This document shows positions 1 to 6,429 of a DNA stretch of 8,095 nt, in pieces. The stretch is taken from assembly GCA_007134405.1 (NCBI GenBank), contig SLKW01000310.1:1-8095 (forward strand). The letters are read 5' to 3'. Source of the stretch: Paracoccaceae bacterium (GTDB lineage: Bacteria > Pseudomonadota > Alphaproteobacteria > Rhodobacterales > Rhodobacteraceae). The translations under genes were made by a program, and so were the position numbers. The notes below the pieces were generated by a model. It was given only the letters and a program-made list of their open reading frames with translations. It did not search any database and had not been told where the DNA came from. Positions within the stretch are counted from its first letter, which is position 1. Every line of letters starts with the position of its first letter.

Positions 1-2
1 AA

Positions 3-506
3 CCTATCGGTAGTGGAACACTTCTGGCTGCTGAGATGCAGAAGCGTGCGCGGGGACGCGACATCGCCGCACTCTGGCCGGTGCTCACGCAGCTACAGGG
101 CCGGGCGGCCCAGATGCTCGCTCCTGTGGCTCGGGCGATGACCGATATCACCGGCTTCGGTCTGGCCGGACATCTGGACGAGGTTCTGCGCGCTAGCAAT
201 GTGGCCGCCGATCTTGACCTTGCCACCGTGCCAATCCTTGCCGGGGCCGAGGATCTGGCCGCCGAGGGCATTGCCTCGACCATTGCGCCGGCCAACCGCG
301 CGGCTCTGCTCGGACGGATCGAGGCGCCATCGAATGCGCGTGCCGCGCTCCTCTATGATCCTCAGACTGCAGGTGGGCTTCTGGCATCGATCCCGACCGA
401 TAAAGCAGAGAGCGTGACCGCGGCGCTTCAGGAGATCGGGTTCAACGCCGCGATGATCGGACGGATCCGTCCATCAGACGGGCGCCCGGCCCTGCGCGTT
501 ATTTGA
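3..506 (+). CDS. selD: Selenide, water dikinase (selenophosphate synthase), C-terminal part; 5' end outside window
   Basis: SelD makes selenophosphate from selenide and ATP, the selenium donor for selenocysteine-tRNA and/or 2-selenouridine in tRNA; it is cytoplasmic. The reading frame is open from base 3, before the first ATG at base 36, and the translated start (PIGSGTLLAAEM) matches the conserved SelD stretch beginning KP(I/L)GTG, so the ATG is internal and the gene is truncated by the window edge. In the 167 visible residues, the AIRS C-terminal-domain motifs MTDITGFGLAGH (about residues 46-57) and YDPQTAGGLL (about 118-127) are both clear and resemble E. coli SelD. The stop (TGA, 504-506) lies 4 bp from the convergent pheA stop, with no T-tract terminator between. 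Many marine alphaproteobacterial SelD proteins carry an N-terminal NADH-dehydrogenase-like flavoprotein domain; that part is not visible here, so fusion status is unknown. Family call is very secure. Confidence 0.95.
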   Translation, partial: PIGSGTLLAAEMQKRARGRDIAALWPVLTQLQGRAAQMLAPVARAMTDITGFGLAGHLDEVLRASNVAADLDLATVPILAGAEDLAAEGIASTIAPANRAALLGRIEAPSNARAALLYDPQTAGGLLASIPTDKAESVTAALQEIGFNAAMIGRIRPSDGRPALRVI

Positions 507-510
507 CCGA

Positions 511-1344
511 TCAGCGCCGTTCTGGTGCTGCGGGATAAGTGCCGAGCATCGTCAGCATGGAGGTGAAGTAGCGCAATTCTTCCAGCGCCAGGCGGACGTG
601 CGCATCCTCGGGGTGACCCTCGACATCGGCGTAGAACTGCGTGGCGGTGAAGGAGCCGCCGACCATGTAGCTTTCCAGTTTGGTCATGTTCACGCCATTG
701 GTGGCAAACCCGCCGAGCGCTTTATAGAGCGCGGCAGGAATGTTCCGCACTTGAAACACGAAGCTGGTGATCATGCCGTCATTGCCGCGACGCGAGAGAT
801 CCGGCTTGCGGGCGAGCACCAGAAAGCGCGTGGTGTTGGACCCCTGATCCTCGATATGCCGCGCCAGCATCTCCAACCCGTAGATCTCGGCCGCGAGGTC
901 CCCGGCAAGTGCTGCCAATGTTTTGTCGCCCAGTTCAGCCACATGTTTCGCAGAGCCCGCCGTGTCGGCCCCAACCACGCGATGGATGCCATGCGCCCGA
1001 AGAAAGTTGCGGCATTGGCCCAGGAGCATCGGATGGCTCATGGCGCGCTCGACATCCTCAAGCCGCGTCCCGGGGACGGCAAGCAGGTTGATGTGCACCC
1101 GAACAAATACCTCATCGACGATATGCAGGCCTGACTGAGGCAAAAGATTGTGATTGTCGGGCACACGCCCGAAGGTGGAGTTTTCCACCGGCAGCATCAC
1201 CAGGTCGGCCTCGAAATCGTGCACGGCGGCTACCGCGTCCTCGAAGGTTCGGCAGGGCAGGGCCTCCATCCCCGGCCGGGCCTTGACGCAAGCCTGATGC
1301 GAATAGGCACCGGGTTCCCCCTGAAAGGCGATCCGGTTCGTCAT
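511..1344 (-). CDS. pheA: Prephenate dehydratase (monofunctional, PDT + ACT domains)
   Basis: Converts prephenate to phenylpyruvate, the committed step to phenylalanine; cytoplasmic. The 277-residue protein has the PDT catalytic domain at about 5-178: FQGEPGAYS (7-15), PVENSTFGRV (52-61), DTAGSA (127-132) and the catalytic TTRF (171-174). An ACT regulatory domain follows at about 191-270. No chorismate mutase domain precedes it, so this is the stand-alone type, unlike the fused E. coli enzyme. The open frame extends 7 codons upstream to a GTG, but AGGAGA sits 6 bases before the internal ATG at 1344, so that ATG is chosen. The Phe-binding motifs known from E. coli (GALV, ESRP) read AALY (204-207) and ESYM (224-227); from memory this is common in alphaproteobacteria, so feedback behaviour cannot be assumed. 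It is divergent from cycM and convergent with selD. Confidence 0.96.
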   Translation of the reverse strand: MTNRIAFQGEPGAYSHQACVKARPGMEALPCRTFEDAVAAVHDFEADLVMLPVENSTFGRVPDNHNLLPQSGLHIVDEVFVRVHINLLAVPGTRLEDVERAMSHPMLLGQCRNFLRAHGIHRVVGADTAGSAKHVAELGDKTLAALAGDLAAEIYGLEMLARHIEDQGSNTTRFLVLARKPDLSRRGNDGMITSFVFQVRNIPAALYKALGGFATNGVNMTKLESYMVGGSFTATQFYADVEGHPEDAHVRLALEELRYFTSMLTMLGTYPAAPERR

Positions 1345-1350
1345 CGGCGT

Positions 1351-1356
1351 TCTCCT
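1351..1356 (-). promoter_or_regulatory. Ribosome binding site of pheA (decides start)
   Basis: On the minus strand this reads AGGAGA, 6 bases before the ATG at 1344. It lies inside the longer GTG-initiated reading frame, which is why the ATG rather than the GTG (1365-1363) is taken as the start. Confidence 0.8.
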
Positions 1357-1404
1357 ATCTCGCACCGGGGGGCCGGCGGGTCACTCCGTCGCGCTAAGTA
1401 CCGC

Positions 1405-1434
1405 TTGAATTCGACAAGGGGAAGCGGGTAGATA
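1405..1434 (+). promoter_or_regulatory. Candidate sigma-70 promoter of cycM (weak)
   Basis: In the 124-bp spacer between the divergent pheA and cycM genes, TTGAAT (1405-1410) and TAGATA (1429-1434) are 18 bp apart, giving a predicted leader of roughly 28 bases before the cycM ATG. This fits a housekeeping-type promoter, but short matches of this kind are common by chance. I found no comparably spaced pair for pheA on the other strand. Confidence 0.3.
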
Positions 1435-1468
1435 GGCGCGTTCTCAACGGCTGGCGACGGGAAGCGAC

Positions 1469-1978
1469 ATGTTCGATACCATGGTGATCACCAAGGCAGT
1501 GGCGGGCGTCTGTTCGGCGCTTCTCATCTTTCTTCTGGGAAAATGGCTCGCGGATGCGATCTACCTGCCCTATGGCCCGGCCCCGGTGGCCTATGCGATC
1601 GATGTGGGTGATGAAGTTGCCGATGACGACGAACCCGTCGAGGAAGTGGACATCGAGGAAGCCTTCGCGGCCGCTGATGCCGATGCCGGTGGAAATCTCT
1701 TCCGCCAGTGCCGTGCCTGCCACGTGATGGACGAGGGCGTGCATGGCGTAGGGCCGTCGCTGCATGCCATTCTCGGGCGCGAGATCGAAGCGATCGATGG
1801 GTTCAACTATTCCGGGGCTCTCACCCAACTCGGCGAGGTCTGGACGCTCGAGGCGCTTGACGCCTTCATCGAGAATCCTCGCGGGGCTGCGCCGGGCACC
1901 TCGATGAGCTACAGCGGCATGCGCAGCCTCCAAGACCGCATGAACCTGATTGCCTGGATGGACCGGGAAAGCGACTGA
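1469..1978 (+). CDS. cycM: Membrane-anchored class I cytochrome c552 (CycM-type)
   Basis: This is a one-heme electron carrier tethered to the periplasmic face of the inner membrane. In Paracoccus the homologue passes electrons from the bc1 complex to the aa3-type oxidase. The 169-residue protein has three parts: an uncleaved N-terminal anchor (about 9-31, preceded by MFDTM), a strongly acidic linker rich in Asp/Glu (about 45-72), and a heme domain of about 95 residues. The heme motif CRACH is at 81-85 and the likely axial Met is M146 in PGTSM. The tripartite design and the MFDTM-TKA start match P. denitrificans CycM as I recall it. The ribosome site is modest (GGGAAG, 1459-1464, close to the ATG). 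The gene is transcribed alone, away from pheA, and ends at a strong terminator. The alternative is a generic cytochrome c2/cy-family protein; the heme and anchor assignments do not depend on the name. Confidence 0.9.
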   Translation: MFDTMVITKAVAGVCSALLIFLLGKWLADAIYLPYGPAPVAYAIDVGDEVADDDEPVEEVDIEEAFAAADADAGGNLFRQCRACHVMDEGVHGVGPSLHAILGREIEAIDGFNYSGALTQLGEVWTLEALDAFIENPRGAAPGTSMSYSGMRSLQDRMNLIAWMDRESD

Positions 1979-2002
1979 TCGCGCCTCGCGCTGTTCGCCG
2001 GA

Positions 2003-2029
2003 GGGCTGCCAACTCGGCAGCCCTTTTTT
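2003..2029 (+). terminator. Rho-independent terminator after cycM
   Basis: A perfect 8-bp GC-rich stem (GGGCTGCC 2003-2010 with GGCAGCCC 2016-2023) encloses a 5-base loop and is followed directly by six T residues (2024-2029). It begins 25 bases after the cycM stop and separates cycM from the yej operon. Confidence 0.93.
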
Positions 2030-2079
2030 CGCGCCTGCGCCATTTGCCTCATTTTGGCCATGCCTCACGCAAACGCCAC

Positions 2080-2108
2080 TTGAACCTGCGGCAAGGCTGC
2101 AATTAGCC
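2080..2108 (+). promoter_or_regulatory. Possible yejA promoter (very weak)
   Basis: The terminator at 2003-2029 implies that the yej operon needs its own promoter between about 2030 and 2153. The best -35-like word is TTGAAC (2080-2085), with a 17-bp spacer to TTAGCC (2103-2108), a poor -10. The position is offered only as the most likely candidate; a non-housekeeping sigma factor would also fit. Confidence 0.2.
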
Positions 2109-2116
2109 TGCGCCGC
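2088..2116 (+). repeat. Imperfect inverted repeat in the yejA upstream region
   Basis: GCGGC (2088-2092) pairs with GCCGC (2112-2116), and AGGCT (2094-2098) pairs with AGCCT (2105-2109), around a 6-base centre GCAATT, with a small A/GC internal loop. No T-tract follows, so it is not a terminator. It ends 37 bases before the yejA ATG and overlaps the only -35/-10-like words found, so it could be an operator or a leader hairpin. Chance occurrence in GC-rich DNA is possible. Confidence 0.35.
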
Positions 2117-2142
2117 ACTACACCCTATCAATATTCAGTCGC

Positions 2143-2147
2143 AGGAG
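2143..2147 (+). promoter_or_regulatory. Ribosome binding site of yejA (decides start)
   Basis: AGGAG lies 6 bases before the ATG at 2154. The frame is open much further upstream (to an ATG at 1950 inside cycM), but that start would run through the cycM terminator and would bury the signal peptide. Confidence 0.85.
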
Positions 2148-2153
2148 CGCCCG

Positions 2154-4109
2154 ATGCCGAAGATCAGACCTGTTTGCGATGTCTGGCATGCGCGCGGCTT
2201 TGTAGAATTATTTTGTCGGGGCGCGTCCGGTGCAGTCCTCGCCGTGGCGCTTTCTTTGCCTGCATGGGCGACCGAGGTCACCGCGACCGACGATGCCGAG
2301 GATCGCATCCTCGCGCACGGATATTCCTTCTTTGGCGATCTCAGCTATCCGGCCAAGTTCGAGCATTTCAACTATGTTAACCCGGACGCCCCGCGTGGGG
2401 GCGAGATTTCCGTTTGGGCCCCGGGCACCTTCGACTCCATGAATCCCTATACGCGCCGTGGACGCGCGGGTCGTTTTTCCTGGGCGCTTTATGAAAGCCT
2501 TCTCGAGGCTTCGGGTCCCTTCGGCGACAGCGCGCCCGCCGATGTCTACGGAGAATACTACGGGCTTCTTGCGCATACGGTCGAATACCCGCCATCCAAG
2601 GACTGGGTGATCTTTCACATGCGCCCCGAGGCGCGGTTCTCCGATGGCACGCCACTGACCGCACACGACGTCGTCTTCACTCACAACCTTTTTCTTGAGC
2701 AGGGCCTGCCGTCCTACGCCGAGGCGGTCGGTTACCGTGTCATAAATGCAGAGGTGCTGGACGATCACACCGTCCGCTTCGATTTCCGTGAGGGGATCTC
2801 GCGGCGCTCGCTGATTGATCAAGTGGGCGCAACGCCGGTTTTCTCGCAGGCCTGGTTCGAAGAAACCGGCGCGCGCCTCGATGAATCGCGCCTCGAAACC
2901 TCGCCCGGCTCGGGGCCCTACGTGTTGGACGGGTTTGAAATCAACCGGCGCATCACCTATCGGCGCAATCCGGATTACTGGGGTTGGCATCTGCCCAACA
3001 ATCAGGGGCGGCATAATTTCGACGTGGTGCGGGTGGAGTATTTCGCCGACGACACCGCCGCCTTCGAGGCATTCAAGACTGGCGAATACACATTCCGAAC
3101 CGAAGGGAACTCACGGCAATGGGCCGCGGGCTACGACTTCCCGGCAGTCGCGCGTGGTCATGTCGTGCGCGCCGAGATCCTCGATGGGATGCCGCCACCG
3201 GCCACCGGTTTCGTTTTCAACCTCGCCCGCCCCATGTTCCAGGATCGGCGCGTACGCGAGGCGATTTCGCTGGCATTCAACTTCGAATGGACCAATCAGC
3301 AGATGCAGCACGGGCTGATGTCGCAGCGCCAATCCTTCAGCCAGGGGACCCGCCTGGAAGCCCAGGGCGTCCCTGAGGGCGATGAACTGGCATTCCTCCA
3401 AGACCTTGGTGAACTCGTACCCCAGGAAATCCTCACCGAACCAGTGGTCATGGCGCACGAATCCTCGACGGAGCGCCTGCAGGACCGGCGTAACCTCCGC
3501 CAGGCCAACCGACTTCTGGAAGAAGCTGGCTGGGTCGTGGGCGAGGACGGGCGCCGCCGCAGCGAGGCGGGCGACGTCATGAGGATTACATTGCCCTTTT
3601 CCTCGGCCTCGTCCTCGACACTGGAATCGATCATCGAGACGCTGATTCAGAACTTGCAGGCAATGGGCATCGACGCACGCTCGCAGAAGATCGACCCGGC
3701 GCAATATACGCTGCGCTCGCGCGAGCGCGACTACGACATGGTGTTCGACCAATACATCTCGTTCATGGACGTCGGTACTGGCCTGATGCAGCGCTTCGGC
3801 TCGGAGGCCGCGGACGATGTCTTCAACCCTGCCGGCTTGCGCAGCGAGCTTGTCGACCGCGTGATCGAGGAGGCGTTGATGGCGCGCGGTCCCGATGAAC
3901 GCGACGTGGCGCTGCGCGCGCTAGACCGTGTTCTGCGCTGGGAACGGTTCATGATCCCGGTCTGGCACAATCCGTATAACTGGGTCGCCTACTGGGATAT
4001 TTTCGACCATCCCGAGGAGTTGCCCGAGTTCGCCGTCGGCGCGCTCGACTTCTGGTGGCACAATGCCGAGCGACATCAGGCCCTGCGTGCCGCCGGCGCG
4101 TTGCGGTAA
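2154..4109 (+). CDS. yejA: Periplasmic oligopeptide-type solute-binding protein, YejA family (SBP_bac_5)
   Basis: This is the substrate-capturing component of the YejABEF importer. The 651-residue precursor has a long n-region (1-23), a hydrophobic core ending in LPAWA, and a probable signal peptidase I cleavage after A39; no lipobox is seen. The mature start AHGYSFFGDLSYP (54-66) followed by YVNPDAPRGGE (74-84) is the YejA hallmark. The SBP_bac_5 signature RPEARFSDGTPLTAHDVVFT spans 157-176, and GFVFNLARPMFQDRRVREA (352-370) is the typical C-lobe entry segment. E. coli YejA is about 604 residues, so length is in range. In E. coli the system takes up microcin C and peptides; an Agrobacterium relative (YepA) binds peptidoglycan fragments. 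Ligand specificity cannot be read from the sequence. It is the first gene of the operon, 6 bp before yejB. Its third-position GC is clearly lower than that of yejB. Confidence 0.94.
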   Translation: MPKIRPVCDVWHARGFVELFCRGASGAVLAVALSLPAWATEVTATDDAEDRILAHGYSFFGDLSYPAKFEHFNYVNPDAPRGGEISVWAPGTFDSMNPYTRRGRAGRFSWALYESLLEASGPFGDSAPADVYGEYYGLLAHTVEYPPSKDWVIFHMRPEARFSDGTPLTAHDVVFTHNLFLEQGLPSYAEAVGYRVINAEVLDDHTVRFDFREGISRRSLIDQVGATPVFSQAWFEETGARLDESRLETSPGSGPYVLDGFEINRRITYRRNPDYWGWHLPNNQGRHNFDVVRVEYFADDTAAFEAFKTGEYTFRTEGNSRQWAAGYDFPAVARGHVVRAEILDGMPPPATGFVFNLARPMFQDRRVREAISLAFNFEWTNQQMQHGLMSQRQSFSQGTRLEAQGVPEGDELAFLQDLGELVPQEILTEPVVMAHESSTERLQDRRNLRQANRLLEEAGWVVGEDGRRRSEAGDVMRITLPFSSASSSTLESIIETLIQNLQAMGIDARSQKIDPAQYTLRSRERDYDMVFDQYISFMDVGTGLMQRFGSEAADDVFNPAGLRSELVDRVIEEALMARGPDERDVALRALDRVLRWERFMIPVWHNPYNWVAYWDIFDHPEELPEFAVGALDFWWHNAERHQALRAAGALR

Positions 4110-4115
4110 CAATTC

Positions 4116-5207
4116 ATGGGCGCCTATATCCTTCGACGGCTTTTGCTGGTCATCCCCACTCTGTTGGGGGTGATGGTGATCAACTTCACGCTCGTTCAAT
4201 TCGTCCCCGGCGGACCGATCGAGCAGGTCATCGCCCAGATGGAAGGCGCCGGCGACGTCTTCGGCGGCTTCGCCGGCACGGGCGAGGATGCCGGCCGGTC
4301 GGCGGGCGCCAGCGAGGATCGCTATATCGGCGCCCGCGGCCTGCCGCCCGAATTCATCGCCCAACTCGAGCGCGAATTCGGCTTCGACAAGCCACCGGTC
4401 GAGCGGTTCCTGACGATGATCTGGAACTACATGCGCTTCGATTTCGGCGAGAGCTACTTCCGCTCGATCAGCGTTATCGACCTCATCATCGAGAAGATGC
4501 CGGTCTCGATCTCGCTGGGCCTGTGGTCGACGCTGATCGCCTATGTCATCTCGATCCCACTGGGCATCCGCAAGGCGGTGCGCGACGGCACCCCCTTCGA
4601 CACCTGGACCTCGGGCGTGATCATCGTCGGCTACGCGATCCCGGGCTTCCTGTTCGCGATCCTGCTTCTGGTGCTCTTCGCCGGCGGCTCCTACTGGCAG
4701 ATCTTCCCCGCCCGCGGGCTGACCTCCGAGGCCGAGGTCTGGGACCAGCTGACCATCCCCGGCAAGATCCTCGACTATTTCTGGCACATCACGCTGCCGG
4801 TGCTGGCGCTCACCATCTCCAGCTTCGCGACACTGACGCTTCTGACCAAAAACAGCTTCCTCGACGAGCTGCGCAAGCAATACGTGATCACCGCCCGCGC
4901 CAAGGGCCAGGTCGAGCGCCGCGTGCTCTACGGCCACGTCTTCCGCAACGCCATGCTGATCGTCGTCGCGGGCTTCCCGGCGGTCTTCATCGGCGCGTTC
5001 TTCGGCGGCTCGCTCATCATCGAGACGATCTTCTCGCTCGACGGGCTCGGCCGGCTCTTCTTCGAGGCGGCGGTGGCGCGCGACTACCCGGTGATCTTCG
5101 GCACGCTCTTCATGTTCACCCTTCTGGGCCTGGTCGTCGGCATCATCTCCGACCTGATGTATGTCTGGATCGACCCGCGCATCGACTTCGAGACGCGGGA
5201 GACGTGA
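4116..5207 (+). CDS. yejB: ABC transporter permease YejB (BPD_transp_1, DppB-like)
   Basis: An inner-membrane permease that forms half of the translocation channel with YejE. The 363 residues are almost the same length as E. coli YejB (364) and match along the whole length: [10 protein letters not shown] at the start, PGGPIEQ (31-37), NYMRFDFG (104-111), [10 protein letters not shown] (146-155) and the C-terminal DPRIDFE (353-359). Hydrophobic segments lie at about 9-30, 131-152, 165-190, 224-245, 278-300 and 325-350. The cytoplasmic EAA-type loop that contacts the ATPase is at about 256-285 (ARAKG at 260-264, then HVFRNAM). The Gly/Ala/Asp-rich loop at 43-72 is periplasmic and also present in E. 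coli. The ATG lies 6 bases after the yejA stop with no good ribosome site, which suggests translational coupling. Codons end almost entirely in G or C, especially in the 3' half. Confidence 0.96.
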   Translation: MGAYILRRLLLVIPTLLGVMVINFTLVQFVPGGPIEQVIAQMEGAGDVFGGFAGTGEDAGRSAGASEDRYIGARGLPPEFIAQLEREFGFDKPPVERFLTMIWNYMRFDFGESYFRSISVIDLIIEKMPVSISLGLWSTLIAYVISIPLGIRKAVRDGTPFDTWTSGVIIVGYAIPGFLFAILLLVLFAGGSYWQIFPARGLTSEAEVWDQLTIPGKILDYFWHITLPVLALTISSFATLTLLTKNSFLDELRKQYVITARAKGQVERRVLYGHVFRNAMLIVVAGFPAVFIGAFFGGSLIIETIFSLDGLGRLFFEAAVARDYPVIFGTLFMFTLLGLVVGIISDLMYVWIDPRIDFETRET

Positions 5208-5211
5208 GCCG

Positions 5212-6429
5212 ATGAACGAACTCCAGCCCATCCACGCCCGCCAGCCCGACCCGGCCCCGACCGGCCCGACCGCCGATATCGGCCGCGCCGTCACCGACCC
5301 ACCCACGCGCGGCCGGCGCCCGTGGCTCTCGCCGCTCAACCAGCGCCGCTGGCGCAACTTCCGCTCGAACCGGCGCGCCTTCTGGTCGCTGATCATCTTC
5401 GCGACGCTCTACTTCGTTTCCCTGTTCGCCGAGTTCATCGCCAATGACCGGCCGATCCTTGTCAACTTCCGCGGCGAACTGCATTACCCGATCTTTCAGT
5501 TCTACCCCGAGACCGCTTTTGGCGGCGAGTTCCGAACCCAAGCCGTCTACCGCTCGACTGAAGTTCAATGTCTGATCCGCACCGGCGGCGCCGAACTGTG
5601 CCTTGACTACCCGGAGGAAGCGCTAGCGGAGGCCGAGGCCCAGGGCACGGTCGAGGGGGAGGCAATCCACTCCGGCTGGATGCTCTGGCCACTAATCCGG
5701 TCGAGCTATAACACGGTCAATGATCTTGGTGGGCCCGCGCCGTCAGCCCCCGATGGCCGCCACTGGCTCGGCACCGACGACACGGCGCGCGACGTCTTGG
5801 CGCGGATAATCTATGGTTTCCGCCTCTCGGTCACCTTTGCGCTTGTCGTCGTCGTCGCCGCTTCGCTCCTCGGCATTGCCTCGGGCGCGGTGCAGGGCTT
5901 CTTTGGCGGCTTGCTCGATCTCTTCTTCCAGCGACTGATCGAGATATGGTCCTCGATCCCGTCGCTTTACGTCATCATCATCGTCGCGGCCATCATACCC
6001 ATGAATTTCTGGTTATTGGCCTTCCTGATGGTGCTCTTCAGTTGGACCGCGCTTGTCGGCGTCGTCCGCGCCGAGTTCCTTCGCGCGCGCAATTTCGAAT
6101 ACGTGCGCGCTGCGAGGGCTCTGGGAGTGTCGAACTTGCGCATCATGTTCCGCCATGTCCTGCCCAACGCGATGGTGGCGACGTTGACGCTTCTGCCATT
6201 CATCGTCACCGGCGCCATCGCCGGCCTCGCCACGCTCGACTTCCTCGGCTTCGGCCTGCCTGCCTCGGCCCCGTCGCTGGGCGAACTCACGCTGCAAGCC
6301 AAGCGCCACCTGCAGGCGACCTGGCTCGGCTTCTCGGCCTTCTTCACCTTCGCCATCATGCTCAGCCTTCTGGTCTTCATCTTCGAAGGCGTGCGCGATG
6401 CCTTCGATCCGCGAAAGACCTTCAAATGA
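5212..6429 (+). CDS. yejE: ABC transporter permease YejE (BPD_transp_1, DppC-like)
   Basis: The second inner-membrane permease of the importer. The start chosen is the ATG at 5212, four bases after the yejB stop, with GGGAG at 5197-5201; an in-frame ATG at 5161 lies inside yejB and is rejected. The protein has 405 residues against 341 in E. coli. The excess is a Pro-rich cytoplasmic extension (1-38) and a periplasmic insertion at about 113-153 carrying two cysteines (C120, C130). Family-defining stretches are LSPLNQRRW (39-47), the first membrane segment (about 55-77), EFIANDRPILV (74-84), WLGTDDTARDVLARIIYG (185-202), the EAA-type loop YVRAARALG (297-305) with HVLPNAMVATLT (315-326), and DFLGFGLP (343-350). 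It ends in DAFDPRK as in E. coli. The stop overlaps the yejF start (ATGA). Confidence 0.95.
   Translation: MNELQPIHARQPDPAPTGPTADIGRAVTDPPTRGRRPWLSPLNQRRWRNFRSNRRAFWSLIIFATLYFVSLFAEFIANDRPILVNFRGELHYPIFQFYPETAFGGEFRTQAVYRSTEVQCLIRTGGAELCLDYPEEALAEAEAQGTVEGEAIHSGWMLWPLIRSSYNTVNDLGGPAPSAPDGRHWLGTDDTARDVLARIIYGFRLSVTFALVVVVAASLLGIASGAVQGFFGGLLDLFFQRLIEIWSSIPSLYVIIIVAAIIPMNFWLLAFLMVLFSWTALVGVVRAEFLRARNFEYVRAARALGVSNLRIMFRHVLPNAMVATLTLLPFIVTGAIAGLATLDFLGFGLPASAPSLGELTLQAKRHLQATWLGFSAFFTFAIMLSLLVFIFEGVRDAFDPRKTFK

Noticed and set aside
479..488. Perfect 10-bp palindrome CGGGCGCCCG near the selD stop
   Set aside because: It has no loop or T-tract, lies within the selD coding sequence, and such palindromes are frequent in GC-rich DNA.
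1394..2131. 245-residue minus-strand frame over cycM and the yejA leader
   Set aside because: It runs through the cycM terminator and opposite a clear heme protein, has no recognisable domain, and looks like a GC-driven shadow.
1950..2153. Upstream N-terminal extension of yejA to an ATG inside cycM
   Set aside because: It would cross the terminator and place the signal peptide internally; the ATG at 2154 has AGGAG at ideal spacing.
4242..4331. Gly/Ala/Asp-rich loop (43-72) in YejB as a novel insertion
   Set aside because: E. coli YejB has a similar Gly-rich loop at the same place, so it is a family feature.
3921..5396. 491-residue open frame on the minus strand opposite yejA/yejB/yejE
   Set aside because: It is rich in Arg, Asp, Glu and His with no domain, and lies opposite strongly conserved permease genes. 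Long antisense frames are expected where third positions are nearly all G/C.
5946..6425. Long upstream extension of the yejF frame
   Set aside because: The translation is out-of-frame yejE, rich in Arg, His and Pro. The family start [11 protein letters not shown] and the ATGA overlap place the start at 6426.
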